DNA of 64,000 nt. It comes from Paenibacillus planticolens. Its GTDB lineage: Bacteria > Bacillota > Bacilli > Paenibacillales > NBRC-103111. How positions within the stretch are numbered: the first letter of the stretch is position 1; every line of letters starts with the position of its first letter. The DNA lies in the NCBI RefSeq assembly GCF_013141725.1, contig NZ_WHNZ01000012.1, positions 124,001 to 188,000 on the forward strand, read 5' to 3'. The notes beneath the pieces are model-generated. The model was given only the letters and a program-made list of their open reading frames with translations, did not search any database and had not been told where the DNA came from. A program made the position numbers and the translations under genes. Of the stretch, positions 34,507 to 43,854 are shown one piece after another.

Positions 34507-36027
34507 TTAAATACCGTACACCGACTTATACTTTTCTTCCAAATACTGCACTAAGTAATCCGGATTCAACTCTTCTCCCGTCACCTCGCGAATAATCTCA
34601 TTCGGCGTCAGAAGCTTGCCATGCTTATACACTTTGTCTGTCAGCCATTCCTTAATCGGCGCCAGATTGCCCTCAGCAATCAAGCTATCGAATGCCGGAA
34701 GCTCCTGACGAAGCGTTTGGGTAAACTGCGCAGCGTACATATTGCCGAGCGCATAGGATGGGAAGTAGCCGAACGACCCGCCGGACCAATGCACGTCCTG
34801 CAGCACGCCCTCGCCATCATTCGCCGGGGTTACCCCCAAATACTCTTCGTATTTGGCATTCCAAGCTTGCGGCAGATCGGCCACAGCGATTGTGCCGTTA
34901 AAGAGCCCTTTTTCCAGCTCGTAACGAATCATGATATGTAGGTTGTACGTCAGCTCATCTGCCTCAATGCGGATCAACGACGGCTCGATGTGATTAATCG
35001 CCTTATAGAAGGTGTCGACGTCTACATTGTCTATTTGCGGCGAGAACGTCGTTTGGAGTTCGCCATAATATCTGTCCCAGAACGATTTACTGCGCCCGAT
35101 CACATTTTCCCAGAAGCGGGACTGCGACTCGTGAATGCCCATCGACGTGCCTGTGCACAGGTTGGTGCCTACCAAATCTTTCGAAATATTTTGCTCATAC
35201 AGCGCGTGTCCGCCTTCGTGAATCGTTCCAAATAACGCGGATGTGATGTCATTCAGCAAATAACGCGTCGTAATCCGCACATCCCCTGGATTGAGCGCCG
35301 TAGCGAAAGGATGCACCGTTTCATCGAGTCTACCGGCCTCAAAGTCATACTGCATTTGTTTCAAAATCGACAGAGAAAATTGTTTCTGCTTGCTAATCTC
35401 AAATTGCTGATCCAAAAACGAGCGATCCGGTTGGTTCGGCGACGCTTGGATTCGCTGCAGCAAAGGAACGGCTTTTTCGCGCAATGCTCCGAATACCTCA
35501 TCTAATTTCTCAACGGTCATCCCCGGCTCATACATATCGAGCAGCGTGTTATATTTATGGCCTTCATACCCCCATAGTTCAATAAACTCTTGGGTTGCCG
35601 CCACAATTTTCTCCAAGTACGGCTGGAACGAAGCCCAATCGGAATTATGCTTGGCATCTTCCCAGGCGGACTCTGATTGAGACGTAAGCACGACATACGC
35701 TTGATACTTCTCTGCCGGTATCTTTTTTGAGCGATCGTATTCTTTTTTACATTCCAGGACCATTTTCTTGGAAATGGCATCAAGCTGTTCCAGCTCGGCA
35801 GGCTGTGTGAAAAACGCGAGATAACCGCCCATTTCATCGGAAGTGGACATTCGGAATACTTCAGTGGAGAGTTCTCCGACGACTTCGGAGCGTGTTTCAA
35901 TCCCTTTTTTCGGAGCGCCGGTGCGCATATCCCAATAAATTAAGGCGATGGCCTCCTCGTACTGCTTCATTTTACGAACATATGCCTTGAACGATTCCAG
36001 CTTAGCTGGGGCTGTTTGCACACTCAT
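34507..36027 (-). CDS. M32-family carboxypeptidase (Taq type)
   Basis: 506 residues, normal family length. The zinc-binding HEGGHALYEQN (HExxH, about residue 266) and downstream GTSMGIHESQSRFWENVIGRS (the third ligand Glu and IHESQSR signature) identify M32. It trims C-terminal residues from peptides in the cytosol. A single-gene unit; divergent from the Fe-S-type protein gene about 110 bases away. Confidence 0.95.
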   Translation of the reverse strand: MSVQTAPAKLESFKAYVRKMKQYEEAIALIYWDMRTGAPKKGIETRSEVVGELSTEVFRMSTSDEMGGYLAFFTQPAELEQLDAISKKMVLECKKEYDRSKKIPAEKYQAYVVLTSQSESAWEDAKHNSDWASFQPYLEKIVAATQEFIELWGYEGHKYNTLLDMYEPGMTVEKLDEVFGALREKAVPLLQRIQASPNQPDRSFLDQQFEISKQKQFSLSILKQMQYDFEAGRLDETVHPFATALNPGDVRITTRYLLNDITSALFGTIHEGGHALYEQNISKDLVGTNLCTGTSMGIHESQSRFWENVIGRSKSFWDRYYGELQTTFSPQIDNVDVDTFYKAINHIEPSLIRIEADELTYNLHIMIRYELEKGLFNGTIAVADLPQAWNAKYEEYLGVTPANDGEGVLQDVHWSGGSFGYFPSYALGNMYAAQFTQTLRQELPAFDSLIAEGNLAPIKEWLTDKVYKHGKLLTPNEIIREVTGEELNPDYLVQYLEEKYKSVYGI

Positions 36028-36136
36028 GCTCTAATCTCCTTCCAAAAGTTTCTGATTTCATCATACTTCGTCCCCTACTTAGAATCAAATTTATGCAGTC
36101 TTATGGTAAAATAAACATTCAAGGGAGATGACATAT

Positions 36137-36460
36137 ATGAATATCACGTTTACTGAGTCAGCGATCGAGCGACTAACCCCGTATATAGGCCAGGGTGAAG
36201 CCCTGCTAAAGCTTGTTTTTGATACAGAAGGCTGCGGCTGTTCCGTTAACGGCGTACCTACGCTATGGCTTGTTTCCGAGGCGGATAGAAACGATATAAC
36301 GGCTGAAACTAACGTTTTCAAGCTCATTTTCAAAGATAAGGACGAGATTTTTTTTGAAGATTGTATGAAAATTGACTTTTCCGATGGAACGAAATCCTTT
36401 ATACTGAAGAGCAATAATCAAATTTATAACGCGGGTATGAGCTTAGTCGACAAGAGATAA
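36137..36460 (+). CDS. Iron-sulfur-cluster-biosynthesis-fold protein (YqkB/HesB-like)
   Basis: 107 residues from ATG 36137, the same length as B. subtilis YqkB; an ATG three codons earlier abuts GGGAG. An N-terminal TESAIERL helix and VFDTEGCGCSVNGVPTLW segment match the IscA/HesB-like beta fold, but of the three Cys typical of A-type carriers only the CGC pair near the middle and one further Cys (DCMKIDF) are present. Role in cluster transfer is therefore unproven. Followed by carbonic anhydrase 52 bases later. Confidence 0.8.
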   Translation: MNITFTESAIERLTPYIGQGEALLKLVFDTEGCGCSVNGVPTLWLVSEADRNDITAETNVFKLIFKDKDEIFFEDCMKIDFSDGTKSFILKSNNQIYNAGMSLVDKR

Positions 36461-36512
36461 TGTCTGCAAAATAGATAGACAAGCAGCACTTCAACCTACC
36501 TGGAGGGATACT

Positions 36513-37082
36513 ATGACTTTGATCAGCGAAATTTTGAATTACAATGAGGAATTTGTTGCAAAAGAGGATTACAAGGAATTTTTGACCACGAAATTTCCGG
36601 ACAAAAAAATGGTTGTCCTCACATGTATGGATACACGGTTAGTCGAACTGCTGCCGAAAGCAATGAATTTGCATAACGGCGATGCCAAAATTATCAAAAA
36701 TGCAGGAGCCATTGTCTCCCATCCATTTGGAAGTATTATGCGGAGCATCATCGTTGCTGTCTATCAGCTTGATGCAGATGAAGTGTTCGTCATCGGCCAT
36801 TATGACTGCGGGATGACGGGCTTGAATTCAGACAGTGTCATTGCGAATGCCAAAAAACGCGGCATTTCCGACGATGTCATTGCGACGCTCGGACATTCCG
36901 GCATCAATTTGAACAGTTGGTTAACGGGCTTTGACCATGTCAAAGAGGGCATCGAGAAAAGCGTCAACATCATTCGGAACCATCCACTGCTTCCCAAAAA
37001 TTTGCCGGTCCACGGACTCATCATTGACCCCCAAACCGGTCGGCTTGATTTAATTGAAGATGGCTACCAAGCCATCGAATAA
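36513..37082 (+). CDS. Beta-class carbonic anhydrase (YtiB-like)
   Basis: 189 residues. Zinc ligands Cys38, His96 and Cys99 with the Asp40-Arg42 catalytic dyad (CMDTR) and GHYDCGM are visible. The enzyme interconverts CO2 and bicarbonate in the cytosol. GGAGGG lies before the ATG (TGGAGGGATACTATG). It is likely cotranscribed with the upstream YqkB-like gene and ends at a strong terminator. Confidence 0.94.
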   Translation: MTLISEILNYNEEFVAKEDYKEFLTTKFPDKKMVVLTCMDTRLVELLPKAMNLHNGDAKIIKNAGAIVSHPFGSIMRSIIVAVYQLDADEVFVIGHYDCGMTGLNSDSVIANAKKRGISDDVIATLGHSGINLNSWLTGFDHVKEGIEKSVNIIRNHPLLPKNLPVHGLIIDPQTGRLDLIEDGYQAIE

Positions 37083-37086
37083 CGAT

Positions 37087-37127
37087 AAGAAGAACCTCGC
37101 GGCAATGTCCGTGAGGTTCTCTGTTTT
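37087..37127 (+). terminator. Terminator of the carbonic anhydrase gene
   Basis: AGAACCTCGCGG ... CCGTGAGGTTCT hairpin followed by CTGTTTTT. Confidence 0.88.
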
Positions 37128-37705
37128 TATATCGTTTCTTTAATCGTCAGTTTCTCTCTGGCATCTGTCCGCGGCCGCCCGGCCGGAACTTGCTCGGGGT
37201 AGCCGATGTGCAGCAAGCCGACAATTTTCTCACCTGGCTGAACGCCTGCCGCTTCGCGGAAGCTCGGGTTGTGAATAAACGGATTCGTTTTCCAAACTAC
37301 GCCAATCCCAACTTCCCACGCCGCTAGCTGAAAGTTCTGGATCAAGCAGCTGACGCATGCATAATCCTCTTCCCACTGCTTCTGCCTGGGATCTTCTTTC
37401 ATCACGACGATCAGGTGTGCCGGGATTTGCATGAAGTAGTCCAGTTTCTGCTGGGCGAGTCTTTCTTTTTCTTCTGCGGTATAGGTGCGAATCATTGCCT
37501 CAGCAAGCGGCTTACGGGCATCTCCTTTATATAGAATGAAACGCCACGGCTCCCTTAGACCGTGCGTTGGCGCCCACACTGCCACGTTGAGCAGGTCGGT
37601 GATTAGATCTGTATCGATGGGATCGGTTCTAAATGCCCGGATAGAACGTCTGTCTTTAATTAGTTCGCTTAATGCTCGTATGCTTTGAATCTGTAAAGTG
37701 CTCAT
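37127..37705 (-). CDS. Nitroreductase-family protein (YfhC-like), Fur-controlled
   Basis: 192 residues from ATG 37705; the frame is open far upstream, but that part crosses the Fur box and has no ribosome site, whereas GGAGG sits 10 bases before 37705. FMN-binding DRRSIRAFRTDPI at the start, APTHGLREPWRFI, and the C-terminal GEKIVGLLHIGYP strand define the family. It would reduce a small nitro, quinone or ferric substrate with NAD(P)H. B. subtilis YfhC, of similar length, belongs to the Fur regulon, and the Fur box upstream here agrees. Confidence 0.88.
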   Translation of the reverse strand: MSTLQIQSIRALSELIKDRRSIRAFRTDPIDTDLITDLLNVAVWAPTHGLREPWRFILYKGDARKPLAEAMIRTYTAEEKERLAQQKLDYFMQIPAHLIVVMKEDPRQKQWEEDYACVSCLIQNFQLAAWEVGIGVVWKTNPFIHNPSFREAAGVQPGEKIVGLLHIGYPEQVPAGRPRTDAREKLTIKETI

Positions 37706-37800
37706 GGCTCCGCTGCCTCCAGTTGGATAGATGATAGCTGATAGCTGATTGCTAGTGCTAATCAATGGCTTGACTCTGCACATTTCATCGGTCCTTATAC

Positions 37801-37819
37801 GATAATGAGAATCATTTTC
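37801..37819. promoter_or_regulatory. Fur box upstream of the nitroreductase gene
   Basis: GATAATGAGAATCATTTTC matches the 19-bp consensus GATAATGATAATCATTATC at 17 positions. A TTGACA element on the minus strand (37850-37855) is a candidate -35, but the -10 spacing is uncertain. Confidence 0.9.
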
Positions 37820-37909
37820 ATTTATATTGTTGCAAATGGATGCCTCATTGTCAATACGTTTATGGAACTTACTCCCATTTGGCGTACTTTGTGCTGCCAC
37901 TTTAAGCAA

Positions 37910-37939
37910 AAAAAAGCCTATCCCCAAAGGGACAGGCAC
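37910..37939 (-). terminator. Terminator of the 37.9-44.5 kb export operon
   Basis: Minus strand GCCTGTCCC tttg GGGATAGGC followed by eight T, directly after the stop of the 729-residue secreted protein. Confidence 0.88.
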
Positions 37940-37944
37940 CTTCA

Positions 37945-40134
37945 TTACTTTTTCAAATCCAACGTTTTAATGAATCGTCTGGCATCGCCATTAGGTGTTG
38001 CAACAACCTCATACATGTTAATTTTCACATCCGAGTTTATTTGCTCGGACTTAATTGTACCGAAATCAATAAACTGTATGCCGGACATAATCTTCTGCTG
38101 TCCTGTGAAGCTCATGGACTTCGTGCTAAGCTGACGGCCTTCGGCATCGACAACTTCGAACTCGAGCGTTGAGAAGTTGGCGTCTGTAATGACCTGCTCT
38201 TGACGTTGTACATCTAAATCCAGCCGCAGACGATATACGTATGAGGAATCTTTATTATACGTAGGGCTGACTGTGGATTCTTTAATATCGATGCTGAATG
38301 GATACAAGGATACTGCACCTGTCGTTGGAATGGACTGAACTGCCGTTTTGTAAGAACCGACTGCCAATCGATTCGCATCGTAGAGGTTCAGCGCAAGCTT
38401 ATTACCCGTTTCTGTACCAGGCAGCAAGTAGGAGTAATTCATCACATAGCTGGTGTTCGGCGCAATCGTCTTCGCGACCGTGGACTGGCGCGCACCTGAG
38501 TATGTGTAACCTTTATCGCTGGTCAGATCCGTTTGGAAATCAGGAATCGTCAGAGAAGTCGTTCCTTTATTCGTCAGCTTATATTTAGCCACTATTGTTT
38601 TGAAGCCAAAATCTTCACTTTCACTCATCCCGATCTCTACGAGGGATACATCAATGTTCGAGTCAATGAGATTATTCGAGCTAAGCTTAAACGGCGTGCC
38701 GATCTGATAATCTTCCGCAGCCGCATACGAGGAAACTTCCCCTCCGTTGCCGGCTCCTGCCAGCGTTGTGATGGAAACAGGCAGCGAAGCGGTTTTGTTG
38801 TTAGCGGTGTTTGCTGTATCCACATTGCCCGTACTACCGCTACCACTACTGCTATTGGTACTGCTATTTCCACTGCCAGTGCCTGCGGTGGTACCCGTAT
38901 TTGTCTGTGTGTTGGCATTCGACGCAGCTTGTTTTTCCGAGACGACGAGCTGCAGAGCGTCCGTATTCAGACCCGCAGGCAAAATACCAGAGAAACGGAA
39001 CGTTGTCGACTCGTTCGGCGATAAGTAGGACGTGCGAACTGCATTGTCTGTAGACGTGACAGCCACACTGCTGCGAAGCGCTTGAAACGCAGCGGACAAG
39101 TTAGGGATCGTCACGATGCCATCGCTTTTGTTCGTTAACGTCACATTGGCTTGCAGGTGCAGCCCATCGGATTGCTTGCTTGCCGCGGCCCACGTCGTCG
39201 TGATTTCAAGGCCGCTTAAATCCTCGTTCGGATACGGCGTGTTCTCACCGATTTTACCGACTACGAACGATTTCGCGACATTTAAAGCGCCCAACACGGT
39301 TGTTTTCACTTTGCCTTTCGGTGAGAACAGCAAGGATAACCCATTTGGCTCAAGGGATGCTGGAACAGCTGTTTGAATCGTCGTTTTAACCGGCTGCTGC
39401 GGCAGCAAGGTTTGCCCGCTTCCAGAAATAAACTGCGAACCATATGTTAACCCTTTTGAATCCTGGAGATTAAGCTCTAGAGAATCCGGCAGTTTTAGAG
39501 TCAAATTGCTTAAGTTTTCCAATATCATGTCCGTATAAACCAACCATGCTCCATCTTTGTAGACCTTATAGCTATTGCCCAGTTGAGCTGTAAGAACTGC
39601 ATCATTGGCGTAAGTCGAGTCTAACTCCTGCAAGTTGATAACAGCTTGCTGCAGCACAGTTTGCCCGGCTTCCTCCATGGCGGCTTCCACCGACAAAGCG
39701 CCTATGTCGCGCATCGCATTGTAGTTCCACTGGAAAATATCGACTTTTAATTGCCCAGGTGTCAGATTCGCCGGAATTTCAGAAGTAAATTTGAATGTGC
39801 CGGTTTCCCCCGCTTTCACGCGTCCGGCCACCTTTTCGCTCAGTTTCGCAGTATAAGATACGCCATTCGTATCGATAACCTTGACACCATAATTGTTAAA
39901 ATCCACGGGAGATGAGCTGTTGTTATTCAGCCCCAGGGAAAAGCGCAGTGACCCGTCCTCGGCACCTGCGGATAAGGCAACCTTGTCTAGCGTAAAGTAG
40001 ACGGAGTCGCTAAGGAACACGCCTTCCTTCCCGGCAAAAGCCGATGTGGCCAGAGGCAGCGTCAGGAAGCTTGCTGCAGTAAGCATAAGTGCTGAGCGGC
40101 TGAGCAAGCGTTTCATTTTTCGTTGTTGCTTCAC
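37945..40134 (-). CDS. Large secreted protein of unknown function linked to a MacAB-like exporter
   Basis: 729 residues from GTG 40134 (AGGAGG, 7 bases upstream). A clear signal peptide ends near residue 36 (PLATSAFA). The mature protein is nearly all beta-rich: at least four modules with the pattern of small extracellular Ig-like domains (for example LRFSLGLNNNSSSPVDF, LNLQDSKGLTYGSQ, LTNKSDGIVTIPNLSAA, YKLTNKGTTSLTIPDFQ), i.e. repeated NNS/LTNKS turns followed by an ETGTFKF- or ESTTFRF-type strand. A Ser/Thr/Asn/Gly linker lies at about 410-460. No catalytic motif or anchor was seen. It is the last gene after the exporter permease, 22 bases away, and is a likely partner or cargo; this is inference. 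Confidence 0.75.
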   Translation of the reverse strand: MKQQRKMKRLLSRSALMLTAASFLTLPLATSAFAGKEGVFLSDSVYFTLDKVALSAGAEDGSLRFSLGLNNNSSSPVDFNNYGVKVIDTNGVSYTAKLSEKVAGRVKAGETGTFKFTSEIPANLTPGQLKVDIFQWNYNAMRDIGALSVEAAMEEAGQTVLQQAVINLQELDSTYANDAVLTAQLGNSYKVYKDGAWLVYTDMILENLSNLTLKLPDSLELNLQDSKGLTYGSQFISGSGQTLLPQQPVKTTIQTAVPASLEPNGLSLLFSPKGKVKTTVLGALNVAKSFVVGKIGENTPYPNEDLSGLEITTTWAAASKQSDGLHLQANVTLTNKSDGIVTIPNLSAAFQALRSSVAVTSTDNAVRTSYLSPNESTTFRFSGILPAGLNTDALQLVVSEKQAASNANTQTNTGTTAGTGSGNSSTNSSSGSGSTGNVDTANTANNKTASLPVSITTLAGAGNGGEVSSYAAAEDYQIGTPFKLSSNNLIDSNIDVSLVEIGMSESEDFGFKTIVAKYKLTNKGTTSLTIPDFQTDLTSDKGYTYSGARQSTVAKTIAPNTSYVMNYSYLLPGTETGNKLALNLYDANRLAVGSYKTAVQSIPTTGAVSLYPFSIDIKESTVSPTYNKDSSYVYRLRLDLDVQRQEQVITDANFSTLEFEVVDAEGRQLSTKSMSFTGQQKIMSGIQFIDFGTIKSEQINSDVKINMYEVVATPNGDARRFIKTLDLKK

Positions 40135-40156
40135 AAGTAGTCCTCCTCTAAGTTCA

Positions 40157-41335
40157 TCAATCAGATCGTAAGGCGTCAATCGGACGCAATTTGGAAGCTT
40201 TGTTGGCAGGATATAAACCGAAAATAACACCGACCAAAACAGAAAATAAGAAAGCGTACAAGCTGATATCAAAGGATAGGCTTGTCGTTTGTTTCGGGCT
40301 GAAATATGGCAGCGCATAGGATAAACCGATTCCAAGCGCGAGACCGATAAGTCCGCCCAGCCCGCTAATAACAACAGCTTCTACAAGAAATTGGAGCAAG
40401 ATATTGCGCCTTTTGGCACCGATCGATTTGCGGATCCCAATTTCGCGCGTACGTTCACTTACCGTAACCAACATAATGTTCATAATCCCGATCCCGCCAA
40501 CGAGCAAGGAAATGAGCGCTACGGCTACTAATTGATTCGTAAGCGTGTTCGTTGCTTCGGTCCGTGCCTTAAGCAGCTCATCCTGATTCGTTAATACGAA
40601 GCCTGAATCGCTTTTGAATTTATAAGTCAGATATTGCTTCATCGTTTCTTGAGCCGTGTAGATATCTTCCTTCGTTGGAGCCTCTACATAGGTCGTACGA
40701 ATTTGCCCCAGTTTAAACACGCGTCTTGCAGATTCCAGAGGAACAATGACAGAGCTGTCTACAGAGGCGCCTCCGATGTTGGAGCCTTTCGCCTGAAGGG
40801 TGCCGATGACGCTAAAAACAGCGCCGTCAATATTGATTTCTTCTCCGACGGGGTCAAGCGTGCCAAAGTATGTCTTCGCCACTTCACTCCCCAGAATCGC
40901 TACATTCGAACGAAATTCCAGATCGGTCGGCGAAAGATTGCGCCCCTTATCGATCTTCGCTTTAATAATGTCTAAATAACGGTCATTCGTTCCAAGCACG
41001 TTGTACTTCTCTTGCGTACGGTCATACTTAATATTGGAGCCGTTCTTCGTCATCGTCGGGGCAATGGATTTGAATTCCGGGAAATTCTCGAAATCCATCA
41101 GCTCATTATAGTCAAGCTGCGTAGCACGCCCGTTTCCTGTCGCAGTGACAACGAGAAGATTCGTCCCCATATTTTCGTACTGCTTGGCGATTTGTTCCGA
41201 AGTTCCTTGCCCAATCGAAACTAGGGTGACAACGGAGCTAACCCCGATAATAACCCCCAGCATCGTCAGAAACGTACGCAGCGGACTTGAGACAATCGTC
41301 TGCAGCGACATCCTGAGCAGTTCATTTACCTTCAT
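40157..41335 (-). CDS. MacB/FtsX-type ABC transporter permease
   Basis: 392 residues: one membrane helix near residues 18-42, a large extracytoplasmic MacB-PCD-like domain (about 45-265), then three helices ending with YPANKASKLRPIDALRSD, the classic MacB/LolC tail. Such proteins use ATP hydrolysis inside the cell to drive movements outside it rather than a classic substrate pore. Its start overlaps the ATPase stop by 4 bases. Confidence 0.93.
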   Translation of the reverse strand: MKVNELLRMSLQTIVSSPLRTFLTMLGVIIGVSSVVTLVSIGQGTSEQIAKQYENMGTNLLVVTATGNGRATQLDYNELMDFENFPEFKSIAPTMTKNGSNIKYDRTQEKYNVLGTNDRYLDIIKAKIDKGRNLSPTDLEFRSNVAILGSEVAKTYFGTLDPVGEEINIDGAVFSVIGTLQAKGSNIGGASVDSSVIVPLESARRVFKLGQIRTTYVEAPTKEDIYTAQETMKQYLTYKFKSDSGFVLTNQDELLKARTEATNTLTNQLVAVALISLLVGGIGIMNIMLVTVSERTREIGIRKSIGAKRRNILLQFLVEAVVISGLGGLIGLALGIGLSYALPYFSPKQTTSLSFDISLYAFLFSVLVGVIFGLYPANKASKLRPIDALRSD

Positions 41336-42051
41336 ACGCTCACCTCTTGCTTGAGATCGCTCTTGTTAGCGTTATTCCGGTAATCGTCAATGATGACGCC
41401 GTCGCGCAGAGCCACGACCCGCTTAGCATTATCGGCAATATGATGATCGTGGGTAATCAGAACGATGGTGTTTCCTTGCGCGTTCAATTGCAGGATTAAC
41501 TCCAGTACTTCTTCCCCTGTTCTGGAATCGAGCGCTCCTGTCGGTTCATCCGCCAAAATAAGCGACGGCGAGATCGCCAGAGCCCGGGCGATGGCGACAC
41601 GCTGCTGTTGACCACCGGACAGCTCACTCGGCTTATGGTGGCCCCGCTCGCCCATTCCGAGCATTTTAAGCATAGCGTGTGCCCGCTCTCTCCTTTCTTT
41701 GCGGGGGATGCCGGCATAGATCATCGGCAGCTCCACATTTTCCATCGCCGAGAGGCGGGGCAGTAAATTAAATTGCTGGAAAATGAACCCGATCTTTTGG
41801 TTCCGAAGTGCAGCAAGCTCATTATCACTCATGCGTTCGGTCACGACGCCGTCCAGGACATAGCTGCCTGAAGTGGGAACATCCAGAAGGCCGATCGTAT
41901 TCATCAGGGTCGATTTTCCGGATCCGCTGGGCCCGATGATGGCCACGAAGTCGCCTTCTTCAACAGAAAGCGATATGCTGCGCAGGATAGGCAGATCTTC
42001 TAAACCGCGTTTATAGGTTTTGACAATATCTTTTAGCTCAATGATATTCAT
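41332..42051 (-). CDS. MacB/LolD-type ABC transporter ATPase
   Basis: 239 residues with Walker [10 protein letters not shown], signature [15 protein letters not shown], Walker [13 protein letters not shown] and H-loop LITHDHHIA. Belongs to the MacB/LolD/FtsE group. Together with the permease and adaptor genes beside it, it makes a Gram-positive MacAB-like exporter. Confidence 0.95.
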   Translation of the reverse strand: MNIIELKDIVKTYKRGLEDLPILRSISLSVEEGDFVAIIGPSGSGKSTLMNTIGLLDVPTSGSYVLDGVVTERMSDNELAALRNQKIGFIFQQFNLLPRLSAMENVELPMIYAGIPRKERRERAHAMLKMLGMGERGHHKPSELSGGQQQRVAIARALAISPSLILADEPTGALDSRTGEEVLELILQLNAQGNTIVLITHDHHIADNAKRVVALRDGVIIDDYRNNANKSDLKQEVSV

Positions 42052-42078
42052 ACCGCAACAACTCCTTTCCCGGCAGTA

Positions 42079-43839
42079 TTATCTGTTACCGCCAGCTCCA
42101 CCAGCGCCACCGCCGCCGTTAATCCGAACAGCGCCACCGTTGCCGCCTCCGCCAGCTCCTCCGGCTCCACCTGCTCCACCGCCGCCTTGGAATCCACCTG
42201 CTCCGCCGCCACCAAATCCGCCAGCTCCACCTGCTCCGCCGCTTTGTTGGAATTGCTGTCTTAAGCGGTTAATGTCGTCCTGGCTGAGGTTCTGTTGTCT
42301 TCTTACAGCGGTAGGCAGAACAACTTTATCTCCTTCGTTCAAGCCTTCCGTGATTTCAATCTGTGTTTTAGAGCGAATGCCGATTTTTACTTCATGTTCC
42401 GTTTCTACGGTCCCGTCTGCCTTTTTCAAGGTGACAACACGCTTGCCTTTTTGCAATTGCAGCGCTTCAGGCGGTATGTAGAGCGCATCTTTCTTGTCTT
42501 GGATCAAAATTTCGCCGGTAGCCGTCATTCCGTATTTCAAGACATTGTCTTTGTTGTCCGCAGCCAAAACGACATCATAGGCGGTTACGCCGTTCGTCGT
42601 AGTACCGACGGAAGAAATTAGCGTAACTTCTGCCGGGAAAATGCGCCCAGGGTAAGCATCAACCTTGATTTCAGCCTTCATTCCCAGCTTGACGTTAGGT
42701 AAATCCAACTCATCGACCTGCACGGGAAGCTGCATTTTGGCGATGCTGGCTACAGCTCCAAGCTGCATGCCGCTGGTTACCTTCGTTCCCACTTGTAAAA
42801 GGCTAAGAATATCATTTCGCTTGTTCACGAAGTCTGTAGAGAAAACACCGTCAAACGGAGCTAATATTTTAAGACCGTTAACCTTGTCTTGAGCCGCATC
42901 CACCTTCAGCTTCGCGCGTTCAAGGGCGGACTGCTTCGTGAGAATATCATCGTTAATCGTATCGTTGGCAAATGTAGCGATCGTATCGCCTTGACGAATC
43001 ATGTTGCCTGTTTTTAGAGGCATCGTCGCTACCGTTCCCGTTGTCCCTGCCAAGACGGTTGTGACCTTCACATATTGAAGCGCAGCTTTCGCTTGCGAAT
43101 CCACCGAACGTCCGCCGATTGTAACGCTGCCCAGTACATTCGTTCCCGAATCCATGGAATTGTCATTTGGAACGGCAACGTCGATATCAACCACTTTCCC
43201 GCCTTTTCCATCGGATTTCGGATCTTTGGAAATGCTTTGAATCGTACCTGTTTTCGTAATCATATAGCCATCTATCGTCAAATCAACCGGATCGCCTTTA
43301 TGCAGCTGCGCAGCGTCTTCCACGAAGAAAGGCAGCGTCACAGTCAAGTTGCTCACATCAGAGATTGTAGCAATTTTGGTCGATTTGTTGATCGTGGATC
43401 CTAAATCGAGATTCGCTGCGTAGGTAAGCTTTCCGGAAACAGGCGCCTTCACACCCATTAATCCTTGCTGATCCAATAAAGAATTCAAATCCTTCTGTGT
43501 TTGCTCGTAGGTCAATTGCGCATCCTGCAAATCGCTTTCCAGACTCGTGCTCGTCAATTCCAAAAGGACATCCCCGGATTTTACCGCTAGGTTCCTTTTC
43601 AAATTAATTGCTTTAATGTTCGAATCAACCGGAATTGAAATCGTTTGTGTATCTTTCGGCTCGAACTGCGCTGTACCTGAAACAGAAGAACGGATATTGC
43701 CTTTTCTGACCTCGAAAGTGACTTCTTTCACATCCGCTGCCTTGGATTTCTTCCCTTTCGCTAAATAAGCATAAGTGCCGCCAGCGCAAACGCTAACCGC
43801 TACTATAACGATGAACCACTTACTGCGATACCATTTCAT
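42079..43839 (-). CDS. MacA-like membrane-fusion adaptor with a glycine-rich tail
   Basis: 586 residues: one N-terminal membrane helix (about 8-27), paired biotinyl-lipoyl-like halves (VDSNIKAINLKRNLAVKSGDVLLEL and APFDGVFSTDFVNKRNDI) around a coiled hairpin, and beta-barrel domains with TATGEILIQDKKDALYIPPEALQLQKGKRVV. From about residue 540 the tail is almost only Gly, Ala and a few Phe/Asn/Arg residues. Adaptors of this type join a MacB permease to outer layers. Here, without an outer membrane, the tail may contact the wall or the secreted partner; that is inference. Confidence 0.9.
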   Translation of the reverse strand: MKWYRSKWFIVIVAVSVCAGGTYAYLAKGKKSKAADVKEVTFEVRKGNIRSSVSGTAQFEPKDTQTISIPVDSNIKAINLKRNLAVKSGDVLLELTSTSLESDLQDAQLTYEQTQKDLNSLLDQQGLMGVKAPVSGKLTYAANLDLGSTINKSTKIATISDVSNLTVTLPFFVEDAAQLHKGDPVDLTIDGYMITKTGTIQSISKDPKSDGKGGKVVDIDVAVPNDNSMDSGTNVLGSVTIGGRSVDSQAKAALQYVKVTTVLAGTTGTVATMPLKTGNMIRQGDTIATFANDTINDDILTKQSALERAKLKVDAAQDKVNGLKILAPFDGVFSTDFVNKRNDILSLLQVGTKVTSGMQLGAVASIAKMQLPVQVDELDLPNVKLGMKAEIKVDAYPGRIFPAEVTLISSVGTTTNGVTAYDVVLAADNKDNVLKYGMTATGEILIQDKKDALYIPPEALQLQKGKRVVTLKKADGTVETEHEVKIGIRSKTQIEITEGLNEGDKVVLPTAVRRQQNLSQDDINRLRQQFQQSGGAGGAGGFGGGGAGGFQGGGGAGGAGGAGGGGNGGAVRINGGGGAGGAGGNR

Positions 43840-43854
43840 GAAGTAACTTCCTCC

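Noticed and set aside
37706..37945. N-terminal extension of the nitroreductase frame
   Set aside because: It would cross the Fur box and run into the neighbouring terminator; family length and the ribosome site both favour ATG 37705.
38637..38918. Open frames inside the 729-residue gene and other large genes on both strands
   Set aside because: They are antisense or out-of-frame shadows of real coding regions, with low-complexity translations.
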